Assembly (NCBI GenBank): GCA_947493705.1
Contig: CANLSH010000029.1
Coordinates: forward strand, 1-44,383
DNA: 44,383 bases
Direction of reading: 5' to 3'
Origin: an uncultured Arachnia sp.
Lineage (GTDB): Bacteria > Actinomycetota > Actinomycetes > Propionibacteriales > Propionibacteriaceae
Of this stretch, positions 10,141 to 17,805 are shown piece after piece. Under the pieces are notes generated by a model, which saw only the letters and a list, made by a program, of their open reading frames with translations, was not told the origin of the DNA and made no database searches. The stretch's first letter is position 1. The number at the start of each line of letters is the position of its first letter. The position numbers and the translations under genes are program-made.

Positions 10141-10262
10141 TCAGCGGTGATAGTGCCGCCCCGGAGCTACTGGAAGAGCAGTCGGTCGAAGGCGTGCGGA
10201 CATGCCGATGGACATACATCCGCTACCTCGTCAACGGCTCATTCACAAGCGTGCCACCCACC

Positions 10263-10285
10263 AGGAGCAGAAGACTTGCGCTCCT
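10263..10285 (+). terminator. Possible terminator between disA and putP
   Basis: AGGAGC and GCTCCT form a six-base stem with an 11-base loop, followed shortly by a TTTTT run. The stem is modest. The rest of the 253-base interval between disA and putP shows no gene. Confidence 0.3.
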
Positions 10286-10393
10286 CCTTGGGCTTTTTGG
10301 GCCCTGGACTGAAGGTAGCCGCTCCCTATCCGCAGAGAGTGATTTGTGGCACAGTGAACTCATTCCGCGCGTGCGGCGACAGAGGAGAAGGCC

Positions 10394-11917
10394 ATGGACA
10401 CTGGCGTCTGGATCAGTCTGACCGCGTACTTCGTGCTGATGATCGCCATCGGCTTCTACGCCTATCGCAAGTCCACGGGGACCGCGGAGCAGTATGCCCT
10501 GGGGGGACGGCAACTGCCGCCTGCGGTGGCGGCGCTGTCCGCTGGCGCCTCCGACATGAGTGGCTGGCTGCTCCTGGGGTTGCCGGGCGCCCTGTATGCC
10601 GCAGGGCTGGTCGAGGCGTGGATCGGAATCGGCCTGTTCGTCGGTGCCTTTCTCAACTGGATCATCGTCGCGCCGCGGCTGCGCGAGCAGACCGAGCGCT
10701 ACGACAACTCGTTGACCGTGCCCGCTTTCCTGGCCGCGCGCTTTCCGAGCACAGCCCTGCCGCTGCGGACGATCTCGGGGCTGGTCATCGTGGTCTTCTT
10801 CGCTGTCTACACGGCCTCCGGGCTGGTTGGGGGCGGCAAGCTCTTCACCACCGCGTTCGGCGGGCTGATCGACGTCGGATGGGCCAGCGACTACTCCATC
10901 GGGGTGTGGCTCACCTTGGGCATCGTGATGACTTACACCATCATCGGCGGCTTCCTCGCGGTCAGCCTGACCGACTTCGTCCAGGGCTGCATCATGATGA
11001 TCGCCCTGATCCTGATGCCCGTCCTGGTGCTCACGACCGGTCAGGGCGACGGCATCGGTCCGGCCGCCGAACGGCTGCGCGGCATCGACCCCACCTTCTT
11101 GTCGATGTTCGAGGGGCTGAGCATCATCGGCTTCCTGTCGGCGATCGCCTGGGGCCTGGGCTACTTCGGCCAGCCGCACATCATCGTGCGTTTCATGGCG
11201 GTTCGCAGCGTGAAGGCGGTCTCGACCGCCCGCACCATCGGGATGACATGGATGGGGGTCTCACTGCTCGGCGCCATCAGCCTCGGGATCTTCGGGCGGG
11301 CCTATGCCGAGCGCAACAACCTCGACATCCAGGACCCGGAGACCATCTTCATCGTGCTGGCGGAGCTGCTCTTCCACCCGCTCATCACCGGCTTCCTCTT
11401 CGCCGCGCTGCTCGCGGCGATCATGAGCACTGTCTCCAGCCAGCTGCTGGTTGCGTCCTCGTCGCTGACCGAGGACTTCTACCGCTTGTTCCTACGCCGT
11501 GAGGCCGGTGACAAGGAGACGGTGCTGGTCAGTCGGGCGAGCGTCCTGCTCGTCGGGGTGGTTGCGGCCTTCCTTGCACGGGATCCCGACTCGCAGGTAC
11601 TCGGCCTCGTGGCGAACGCCTGGGCCGGCTTCGGCGCGGCCTTCGGCCCGCTGATTCTGCTCGCGCTGACCTGGTCGCGGATGACCGGGACCGGTGCGGT
11701 GGCCGGTTTGGTGACCGGAGCTGCCGTGGTCATCGGCTGGATCGGGGCGGGGTGGAACGAGAGCTTCCTCGGTGGCGAGGGGGTCTATGAGATCATCCCC
11801 GGTTTCCTGTGCGCGACCATCGCGGTCGTGGCCGTCAGCCTGCTCACCAAGTCCAGCGGTGAATTCCGCGCGATCGCCACGCCCGAAGAGGACACGGAGC
11901 TGGCCGGACGCAGCTGA
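10394..11917 (+). CDS. putP: Sodium/proline symporter PutP
   Basis: A solute:sodium symporter family (SSSF) transporter importing proline with Na+. The 507 residues contain about 13 hydrophobic segments. The PutP-like stretch AALSAGASDMSGWLLLGLPG (about 46-65), the TVPAFLAARF loop and SQLLVASSSLTEDFYR are characteristic. The ATG has GAGGAGAAGG just upstream. Proline-related genes (proC, ProDH-like) lie 4.5-8 kb to the left, on the other strand. The gene stands alone between disA and a patch of mobile-looking sequence, so it could be an insertion into an older radA-disA context (inference). Confidence 0.93.
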   Translation: MDTGVWISLTAYFVLMIAIGFYAYRKSTGTAEQYALGGRQLPPAVAALSAGASDMSGWLLLGLPGALYAAGLVEAWIGIGLFVGAFLNWIIVAPRLREQTERYDNSLTVPAFLAARFPSTALPLRTISGLVIVVFFAVYTASGLVGGGKLFTTAFGGLIDVGWASDYSIGVWLTLGIVMTYTIIGGFLAVSLTDFVQGCIMMIALILMPVLVLTTGQGDGIGPAAERLRGIDPTFLSMFEGLSIIGFLSAIAWGLGYFGQPHIIVRFMAVRSVKAVSTARTIGMTWMGVSLLGAISLGIFGRAYAERNNLDIQDPETIFIVLAELLFHPLITGFLFAALLAAIMSTVSSQLLVASSSLTEDFYRLFLRREAGDKETVLVSRASVLLVGVVAAFLARDPDSQVLGLVANAWAGFGAAFGPLILLALTWSRMTGTGAVAGLVTGAAVVIGWIGAGWNESFLGGEGVYEIIPGFLCATIAVVAVSLLTKSSGEFRAIATPEEDTELAGRS

Positions 11918-11969
11918 CGTCCCCACCTGACCCAGGCTCGGCCCGAGTCGGCGCGGGCTCCCAAACCCC

Positions 11970-12092
11970 CAGTCAGGGCGGCCGCTGGTCGTTGACCACT
12001 TCCATCTGCTGGAACTTGTCAATGACATGCTCACTGCGGTGCGCCGCAGTGGTGTCGATCTGGGGTTCTACCGAAGGGAGACCGACAATGGC
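11970..12092 (+). pseudogene. ISL3-family transposase fragment
   Basis: Translation of the frame with codon 1 at 11985 gives L-V-V-D-H-F-H-L-L-E-L-V-N-D-M-L-T-A-V-R-R. This closely resembles the catalytic-core segment of ISL3-type DDE transposases (VVDHFH...LAN..L..VRR; from memory of the family). Only about 35-40 codons are recognisable, and neither a start nor inverted repeats were seen. It is a scrap left between putP and the toxin-antitoxin-like pair, and a sign of past transposition in this interval. Confidence 0.5.
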
Positions 12093-12099
12093 GGTGGGC

Positions 12100-12342
12100 T
12101 CAGGTCTTCCCGAATCGCTGCTGGGCGGCTTGGCGGGTGGTGTCCAGCGCGGCGGCAATGACACGCCAGGAGTCGCCGGCGTCGCGGGCGGCCTTGACGG
12201 CGTCGCGGAGTTCGGCCTCGGCGTCTGCAATGTGCACCCGGGCGGCGAGGATGCGACGGAAGTTCACCGCGTCACGGGGCGGGTGCTCGGCCGGGTCGAG
12301 ATCGTCGAGGCCGGTGGAGTCGTGGCTGGTCTTGATGCTCAT
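12100..12342 (-). CDS. Small helix-turn-helix protein, probable antitoxin/regulator of the pair
   Basis: An 80-residue protein whose C-terminal half (AARDAGDSWRVIAAAL then DTTRQAAQQRFGK) is a helix-turn-helix of a type common in actinobacterial small regulators. The N-terminal half is acidic. It starts at ATG 12342 behind GAGGTG, nine bases after the stop of the upstream 78-residue gene, in the toxin-first order seen in several type II modules. It is the natural candidate to bind the two GTCAAG-N5-CTTGAC operators ahead of the pair. Role inferred from size, domain and context. Confidence 0.62.
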   Translation of the reverse strand: MSIKTSHDSTGLDDLDPAEHPPRDAVNFRRILAARVHIADAEAELRDAVKAARDAGDSWRVIAAALDTTRQAAQQRFGKT

Positions 12343-12351
12343 GTGGTCACC

Positions 12352-12588
12352 TCATCTCAGATAGTCACAAAAACTTTGGTCGAAGCAGGTCGGCGTGGTG
12401 ATCCGAGTCGGTGAACCCGCAGGCACGGCAACCAGTTCCAGGAGCCGGCCGTGACGGTCGGCACCGATGACCCGCAGCCGCTCCTCGCCCTGGTAGTCGT
12501 ACTCGACCAGGCGGATGGCGTTGAGCCAAGCATGCTGGATATCGGCATCTTCGACCCCGTGCTTCAGCGCGGACCCGAGGATCTCCAT
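12352..12588 (-). CDS. Small toxin-like protein with a scrambled C-terminus
   Basis: A 78-residue protein starting MEILGSALKHGVEDADIQHAW, with a beta-rich middle (RLRVIGADRHGRLLELVAV) like small single-domain actinobacterial proteins resembling BrnT/DUF4258. From memory, relatives end near PTRIIHADxLRPKFYDYLR. Here the frame reads PTRITTPTCFDQSFCDYLR. The expected HADLLRPKF is present but in another frame, ending in a stop at 12365. A one-base loss after PTRI and a one-base gain before DYLR would explain both. The ATG lies directly at the end of a leaderless promoter. Toxin activity is inferred, and the altered tail may have removed it. Confidence 0.55.
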   Translation of the reverse strand: MEILGSALKHGVEDADIQHAWLNAIRLVEYDYQGEERLRVIGADRHGRLLELVAVPAGSPTRITTPTCFDQSFCDYLR

Positions 12589-12590
12589 CC

Positions 12591-12636
12591 GTCAAGGATA
12601 GCTTGACACTCTTCGAGTCGTCAAGGTGGCCTTGAC
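12591..12636 (-). promoter_or_regulatory. Double-operator, leaderless promoter of the toxin-antitoxin-like pair
   Basis: Two 17-base inverted repeats of the form GTCAAG-N5-CTTGAC lie at 12591-12607 and 12620-12636, start to start 29 bases. On the minus strand TTGACG (from the distal repeat) and TATCCT (inside the proximal one) form a -35/-10 pair 18 bases apart. Six bases after TATCCT comes the ATG of the 78-residue gene, so the transcript is probably leaderless. A repressor on both sites would cover the whole promoter. Confidence 0.62.
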
Positions 12637-12751
12637 GCTCGCTCATGTCGCTCCTCGGCTGCGTATGAACATCGCATACATGGCGCGGGCTGGAAGGTGC
12701 AGTCTGACGGAGACAATGAAACGCACCCATAGGAGCGGTGTAGGCTGGCCC

Positions 12752-12842
12752 CACACACAGGGGAGCGCCACACGGGCGCTGAGAGTGCGGAGATCCGCAG
12801 ACCCTCATACCTGATCCGGTTAGCACCGGCGTAGGGAGTGAG
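12752..12842 (+). promoter_or_regulatory. TPP (thi-box) riboswitch
   Basis: The conserved thi-box parts are all visible: GGGGAGCGCC...GGGCGCTGAGAGTGCGG, then CCGCAGACCC, CTGATCCGGTTAGCACCGG and GCGTAGGGAGTG. It lies about 50 bases upstream of the thiB ATG on the same strand. Thiamine pyrophosphate binding should lower expression of the importer. A GC-rich stretch between the riboswitch and the GGGAGG Shine-Dalgarno (GGGCCCGGCGACGGGAGG) could take part in hiding the ribosome site, but I did not fold it. Confidence 0.95.
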
Positions 12843-12892
12843 ACTCATCTCACCAGCCTTCGGGTTGGGCCCGGCGACGGGAGGTACAGATC

Positions 12893-13996
12893 ATGTCAAC
12901 AACACGGCTGCATGCAGCGGCCACATCCTCAAGAACCACCCTAATTGTTGCGACACTCGCGGCAGTCGCTGCGCTCGCCGCATGCACTCAGCCAGCCGAT
13001 CCGAGTCTAGAGCCGGACCTCGGGATCTCATCCGCTCCACCCGCGACATCGTCCTCGGAGCTGACAGTGGTGACGCATGACTCCTTCAACATTCCCGAGG
13101 AGCTGAAGGCCAGGTTCGCGGAAGAAAGCGGACTGGACGTCACCTACGTGGCCCCCGGCGACGGTGGCGCACTGGTCAACCAGCTGATCCTGACAAAGGA
13201 CTCCCCGCTGGGCGACGTGGTCTACGGCATCGACAACTCCTTCTCCAGTCGCGCAGTGGCCGAGGGAGTCATCGCGGAATACGACTCCCCCGCCCTGCCT
13301 GCCACGGCCTCACAGTTCGACACCGAGGCGCTCGTTCCCATCGACTTCGGCGACGTGTGCCTGAACGCCGACACCGCATGGTTCGACGACCAGGGCATTG
13401 CGGTGCCCACCACATTGGATGACCTGGTGAAGCCTGAGTACAGGGACCTGCTCGTGGTCAGCAACCCCGCGTCCTCCTCGCCGGGTCTGTCGTTCCTGCT
13501 GGCGACGATCGCTTCGAAGGGCGAGGACGGCTATCTCGAGTACTGGAATCAGCTTGTCGACAATGGCGTGTCCGTGGTGCAGGGCTGGTCTGACGCCTAC
13601 TACACAGAGTTCTCCGGCGCCGACGGTGAAGGCCCCCGGCCGCTTGTGGTCTCCTACGCCACGTCACCCGCTTACACCGTGACCGAGGACGGCACGGAGT
13701 CCACCACCGAGGCGCTGCTGGGCACCTGCTTCCGACAGGTGGAGTACGCCGGGGTGATCGCCGGTGCACAAAACGAGGAGGGGGCGCAGCAGTTCATCGA
13801 TTTCCTCCTCTCCGACGACGTCCAGGCCAGCATCCCCGAGAACATGTACATGTACCCGGTGACCGACGTCGAACTCCCGCAGGAATGGGTCGAATTCGCA
13901 CCGCTGTCCGAGAACTCCCTTACCCTAGATCCCGAGCAGATCAGCGAGAACCGCGACACCTGGATCAAGGCCTGGACCGCGGAGGTCATCGGTTGA
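12893..13996 (+). CDS. thiB: Thiamine ABC transporter substrate-binding lipoprotein
   Basis: A 367-residue extracellular binding protein. A signal sequence with hydrophobic core (LIVATLAAVAALA) ends in the lipobox LAAC, so it should be lipid-anchored at about residue 31. The mature part is a type 2 periplasmic-binding fold of the ThiB/TbpA kind (LTVVTHDSFNIPEELKARF, GDVVYGIDNSF, TSPAYT). The ATG follows GGGAGG by eight bases. The TPP riboswitch and the coupled permease and ATPase genes identify thiamine, its phosphates or a precursor as the cargo. Confidence 0.92.
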   Translation: MSTTRLHAAATSSRTTLIVATLAAVAALAACTQPADPSLEPDLGISSAPPATSSSELTVVTHDSFNIPEELKARFAEESGLDVTYVAPGDGGALVNQLILTKDSPLGDVVYGIDNSFSSRAVAEGVIAEYDSPALPATASQFDTEALVPIDFGDVCLNADTAWFDDQGIAVPTTLDDLVKPEYRDLLVVSNPASSSPGLSFLLATIASKGEDGYLEYWNQLVDNGVSVVQGWSDAYYTEFSGADGEGPRPLVVSYATSPAYTVTEDGTESTTEALLGTCFRQVEYAGVIAGAQNEEGAQQFIDFLLSDDVQASIPENMYMYPVTDVELPQEWVEFAPLSENSLTLDPEQISENRDTWIKAWTAEVIG

Positions 13997-15663
13997 TCCG
14001 ACGCCTCGGCGCCTCCGTGGGGGGACGTGCAGCCTGGGTGATGGCCGGGGCCATCCCGGCCATCTTCCTGACTCTGTTCTTCCTCGTCCCCGTTGCGAAC
14101 CTGGTCCTGCGAGGCTTCCACGATGACGGCGCGTGGAGCCTCATGGGTTTCACGGAGGTATTCTCCGCCCCCCGTACCTGGCGCATCCTGTTCTTCACCA
14201 TCTACACCGCTGCCCTCGCGACAGCACTGTGCGTTGCGCTGGGGCTGCCGGGCGCCTACCTCCTCTATCGCTGCAGCTTCCGCGGGCGTGGGGTGCTCCG
14301 GGCAGTCGCCGCGATCCCCTTCGTCCTGCCGACGGTGGTGGTGGCCGTCGCCTTCGGCTCGCTGTTCAACCCCGGCGGGCTGCTGGCCTTCCTGCAGTTG
14401 AAGCAGTCCTACCTCGCGATCCTGCTGGCACTCTGCTTCTTCAATGTGGCCGTCATTGTCCGCACCACCGGCTCAATGTGGGCAAGGTTGGATCCCCGTC
14501 TCGGGGAGGCAGCGCGGACGTTGGGCGCTTCCCCACTGCGTACACTTTTCACCGTCACGCTTCCCGCTCTGGGTCCAGCCATTGCGGCGGGGGCGTCCTT
14601 GGTCTTCCTGTTCTGTTCCACCGCTTTCGGGATCATCATGGTGCTCGGCGGGGTGAAGTACTCCACCTTGGAGACCGAGATCTGGTACCAGACAACGCAG
14701 TTGTTGGATCTGCGAGCAGCGGCCGCGCTATCCATCACCCAACTCGTCATCGTGGGCAGCACACTTCTCGTCACCAACGCCCTGCAGAAGAGAACCCGGC
14801 AGGCGCTCCACCTGAGCGTGGACAACAGCGCCGAACAGCCTCTCGTACCATCGCGGGACTGGTTTGCCATGACGGTCACCGGGCTTGTGATCGCTCTGCT
14901 GCTGGTGGTGCCCATGGCCAATCTGGTGGTGCGTTCGCTGCGGCGCGACGGCGCGTGGTCGGTCGTGAACTACGCAAACCTTGCCACCACCGGCAGCGGT
15001 GGCGCCCTCACCGTCCCGGTGTGGCATGCCCTGTGGAACTCGGTCTGGATCGCCGTGGCCGCCTGTGCCATCGCGGTCTCCATGGGGGTGTTGGTCAGCC
15101 TCATCGCCTCGCGCAGACCACGCACTCCCACCGGACGTCGTGGTATCGCGGTACTGGAGGGAGCATTCCTGCTTCCCCTGGGCGTTTCGGCGGTCACCGT
15201 CGGCTTCGGGTACCTGATCACACTGAACAGGCCACCTCTGGATCTCCGCAGCAGTCTCGTGCTGATCCCCATAGCCCAGGCCCTCGTGGCGCTTCCGCTC
15301 GTGGTGCGCAGCCTGCTGCCGTCGCTACGCGCGATCGATCCCCAGCAGCTGGAGGCGGCCCGTTCGCTCGGCTCCAACGGCTGGCAGGTGCTGCGGCGCA
15401 TCGAGCTCCCCCATCTGGTGAGAGGGCTTGGCCTCGCAGTCGGTTTTGCCCTGGCGACGTCGCTGGGCGAGTTCGGCGCCACCTCTTTCCTTTCACGACC
15501 TGACAACCCCACTCTCCCCGTCGTGATCTATCGACTCTTCGGACGTCCCGGCGCCGACAACTACGGCATGGCACTGGCCGCCTCCGCGCTGCTGGCATGC
15601 TTGACAGGCGTCGTGATGGCCGCGGCCGAACGTGCCCGACCGAAAGGGGTCTCCACGTGGTAG
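13993..15663 (+). CDS. thiP: Thiamine ABC transporter permease (fused two-domain)
   Basis: A membrane permease with two binding-protein-dependent transport domains in tandem, about 556 residues and 12 predicted membrane spans, like ThiP. Both halves carry the EAA-type cytoplasmic loop: EAARTLGASPLRTLFTVTLP in the first and EAARSLGSNGWQVLRRIELP in the second. The start is taken as TTG 13993, which overlaps the thiB stop (TTGA) and has GGAGG eight bases upstream. The frame is open further upstream but only as an overlap with thiB; ATG 14041 is the next in-frame choice. Confidence 0.92.
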   Translation: MIRRLGASVGGRAAWVMAGAIPAIFLTLFFLVPVANLVLRGFHDDGAWSLMGFTEVFSAPRTWRILFFTIYTAALATALCVALGLPGAYLLYRCSFRGRGVLRAVAAIPFVLPTVVVAVAFGSLFNPGGLLAFLQLKQSYLAILLALCFFNVAVIVRTTGSMWARLDPRLGEAARTLGASPLRTLFTVTLPALGPAIAAGASLVFLFCSTAFGIIMVLGGVKYSTLETEIWYQTTQLLDLRAAAALSITQLVIVGSTLLVTNALQKRTRQALHLSVDNSAEQPLVPSRDWFAMTVTGLVIALLLVVPMANLVVRSLRRDGAWSVVNYANLATTGSGGALTVPVWHALWNSVWIAVAACAIAVSMGVLVSLIASRRPRTPTGRRGIAVLEGAFLLPLGVSAVTVGFGYLITLNRPPLDLRSSLVLIPIAQALVALPLVVRSLLPSLRAIDPQQLEAARSLGSNGWQVLRRIELPHLVRGLGLAVGFALATSLGEFGATSFLSRPDNPTLPVVIYRLFGRPGADNYGMALAASALLACLTGVVMAAAERARPKGVSTW

Positions 15664-16652
15664 CCCAGAGCAGTGGCCTGGACATTCGTAATGTTTCGGT
15701 CCGCTACGGCGAGCTCCTTGCCGTGGACGACGTCTCAATGACGGTCGAACCCGGTGCTGTGCTGGCTCTGCTGGGTCCGTCCGGCTCCGGTAAATCGTCC
15801 CTGCTGCGCGCCATCGCCGGCCTCGAACCGCTGGCCACTGGCGAAGTGCTGTGGGACGGCGTCGATCTGAGCGGCACCAAGGTCCACCGGCGCAACTTCG
15901 GTTTCGTCTTCCAGAACGCACAGCTGTTCGCCACCATGGATGTGGGCCACAACATCGCCTACGGCCTCACCAAGCTTCCCCGGTCGAAACGCCCTGAGCG
16001 AGTTCGCGAGATGTTGGATCTGGTGGGCTTGGAGGGATATGAGAATCGCAAGGTGACGGAGCTCTCCGGGGGGCAGGCGCAGCGTGTGGCCCTTGCCCGT
16101 TCATTGGCGCCGTCGCCACGTGCACTGCTGCTCGACGAACCACTCTCAGCCCTGGACCGCAATCTTCGCGACCACCTTGCCGACGAGCTCTCCCGCATCC
16201 TGCGAACGGTGGGCACCACGGCCATTCACGTCACGCATGACCAGGATGAGGCCTCCACCATTGCTGACACGGTGGCCGTGATGGATCACGGAAGGCTGTT
16301 GCAACGCGACACGCCCGATGTCCTGTGGCGCAGTCCCGCTTCCAAGGATGTGGCCCGTTTCCTCGGCTTCACGGCCTTCCTGGATGCCGACGCAGCCCAC
16401 CACCTTGGCTGGCGAGGTCAACTGTCAGAGGAAAATGTTCTGGGAATCGGGCCGCGCAGCCTTGAACTCGACGACGACGGCGTCGCCCTGCCCATCACCA
16501 GTCAGGGCTTTGCGCTCGGGGAGGTGGAGGTGGGCGTCCGGCTACCCGACGGTCAGCTGTCCACCGTGACAGCTCTGGAGCGCATCGATGGTGAGCAGGT
16601 TCGCGTGCGTCTGGTCAGCGGTGCTGTCACTCCCATGACCTCTCCGAGATGA
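15657..16652 (+). CDS. thiQ: Thiamine ABC transporter ATP-binding protein
   Basis: The ATPase of the importer, 331 residues. Walker A is LLGPSGSGKSSLLRA, the signature LSGGQAQRVALARSLAP, Walker B ALLLDEPLSALD and the switch histidine is in IHVTHDQDEA. The C-terminal 90 residues are an extra domain, possibly a TOBE-like beta domain. GTG 15657 starts seven bases before the end of thiP with GAAAGGGG upstream, so the three genes form one coupled operon. Confidence 0.92.
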   Translation: MVAQSSGLDIRNVSVRYGELLAVDDVSMTVEPGAVLALLGPSGSGKSSLLRAIAGLEPLATGEVLWDGVDLSGTKVHRRNFGFVFQNAQLFATMDVGHNIAYGLTKLPRSKRPERVREMLDLVGLEGYENRKVTELSGGQAQRVALARSLAPSPRALLLDEPLSALDRNLRDHLADELSRILRTVGTTAIHVTHDQDEASTIADTVAVMDHGRLLQRDTPDVLWRSPASKDVARFLGFTAFLDADAAHHLGWRGQLSEENVLGIGPRSLELDDDGVALPITSQGFALGEVEVGVRLPDGQLSTVTALERIDGEQVRVRLVSGAVTPMTSPR

Positions 16653-16658
16653 TGGGAG

Positions 16659-16679
16659 AGCCGTCGGCAGGGGACGGCT
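16659..16679 (+). terminator. Terminator hairpin after thiQ
   Basis: AGCCGTC and GACGGCT form a perfect seven-base stem with a seven-base loop, starting seven bases after the thiQ stop. No T-run follows. Confidence 0.55.
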
Positions 16680-16684
16680 GCTGT

Positions 16685-16775
16685 GGGGTCGTTTCGCCCG
16701 CGTGGTGCTCACCGACGGGCAGCGTTGGGGTCGTTTCGCCCGCGTGGTGCTCACCGACGGGCAGCGTTGGGGTCG
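16685..16775. repeat. 42-bp tandem duplication over the 3' end of the phosphatidyltransferase gene
   Basis: Two exact 42-base units (16685-16726 and 16727-16768) and the first seven bases of a third. The unit contains the last seven codons and the stop of the minus-strand gene, so the gene's end, including its stop, is duplicated downstream. Confidence 0.92.
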
Positions 16776-17383
16776 GCCTGGCTGCCCCGATATGCCGCGG
16801 CCACTCGTTGGGCAACGGTGACGGCGCTGCCGAGACCCACGATGGCCAGCGTCAGTGGAAGCCACCACGAAGGGCCGCCAAGCCCCACAATCAACGTGCC
16901 CAGCAGCGCCACCACCAGCCGATCCGTGCGTTCGAACAGTCCGGTGGAGGCATCCCAGCCCTCCACTTCAGCTCGGGCACGTGTGTAGGAGACCAGGAAG
17001 CCCATGACCAGTGCTGCAGAGGCCAGAGCTGCACCCAGCACGTCGCCGACAAGGAAGCACCACCAGCCAATCGCCACGAAGAGGGCACCATCGGCGAGCC
17101 TGTCCAGCGTCGAGTCGAGAAAAGCCCCAAACCTGCCTTCTCGACCCGACAGCCTCGCCATGGTGCCATCGAGGCCATCCCCCAGGAGGAAGAGGATCGT
17201 CAGTAGAGAACCCAGCACCAGCTGTCCGCGCGGTATGAACCACAGGGCGCTCGCCGAGACCCCCAGCGTCCCGATAATCGTGACAACCGAGGGCGTGAAA
17301 CCCGCCCTGATGAGAAGCCGTGCCAATGGCGTCAATGCTCTGCCGTAACTGACACGCAAGACCCCAAGCATGTCCCCCATCAT
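16751..17383 (-). CDS. CDP-alcohol phosphatidyltransferase, probably phosphatidylinositol phosphate synthase (PgsA1-like)
   Basis: A 210-residue integral membrane enzyme with the full CDP-OH-P-transferase signature D-G-x2-A-R-x8-G-x3-D-x3-D, seen as DGTMARLSGREGRFGAFLD followed by STLD (about residues 78-100). The following RLADGALFVAIGWW resembles the actinobacterial phosphatidylinositol-phosphate synthases more than phosphatidylglycerophosphate synthases, but this is a judgement by eye. It transfers the phosphatidyl group from CDP-diacylglycerol to an alcohol at the membrane. I chose ATG 17383, with AGGAGG 11 bases upstream; the frame continues to 17455 but that would overlap the divergent DUF202 gene. 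The usual partner genes for mannosylation are absent. Confidence 0.82.
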   Translation of the reverse strand: MMGDMLGVLRVSYGRALTPLARLLIRAGFTPSVVTIIGTLGVSASALWFIPRGQLVLGSLLTILFLLGDGLDGTMARLSGREGRFGAFLDSTLDRLADGALFVAIGWWCFLVGDVLGAALASAALVMGFLVSYTRARAEVEGWDASTGLFERTDRLVVALLGTLIVGLGGPSWWLPLTLAIVGLGSAVTVAQRVAAAYRGSQADPNAARR

Positions 17384-17442
17384 GACGTACGCGGCCTCCT
17401 GACCTGAGCCGTTACAGTTGCCCCAGGACAGGAAGGACATCC

Positions 17443-17805
17443 ATGGGCAGGGCACGTTTCCCCCAATCGGTGTATTCGCACGGCACAGAACCAGATGCTC
17501 GCTTCACGCTCGCCAACGAGCGAACGTTTCTGGCATGGGTGCGCACAGGCTTGGCGTTGTTGGCGGGTGGCGTGGCACTTGAGGCTCTCGGCCTCGGACT
17601 GCATCCCGTTTTCCAGCTGTCCGCGTCGCTTCTTCTGATGCTGACAGGCATCGTCTCGGCGCTCCAGGCCTGGCTGGGGTGGGCACGCTATGAGCGGGCC
17701 CTGCGCGAGAACACTCCCCTGCCCAATGCGCCACTGGCGTTGCCGATCGCGGCCGCGGTGGGGGTCACGGGCATCCTGGTGGTGCTGGGGGTTGCTCTGA
17801 GGTGA
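17443..17805 (+). CDS. DUF202 (YidH-type) membrane protein
   Basis: A 120-residue protein with the DUF202 start F-T-L-A-N-E-R-T-F-L-A-W-V-R-T-G-L-A (about 21-38), followed by three hydrophobic segments. Function unknown; family members are small inner-membrane proteins. ATG 17443 follows AGGAAGGA. It overlaps the next DUF202 gene by GTGA, so the two are made together and may assemble as a pair. Confidence 0.85.
   Translation: MGRARFPQSVYSHGTEPDARFTLANERTFLAWVRTGLALLAGGVALEALGLGLHPVFQLSASLLLMLTGIVSALQAWLGWARYERALRENTPLPNAPLALPIAAAVGVTGILVVLGVALR

Noticed and set aside
10147..11502. A 451-codon frame overlapping putP
   Set aside because: Arg/Gly/His-rich shadow of putP in another frame, without membrane segments.
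14133..15503. A 456-codon frame overlapping thiP
   Set aside because: Shadow of the permease gene; composition is not protein-like.
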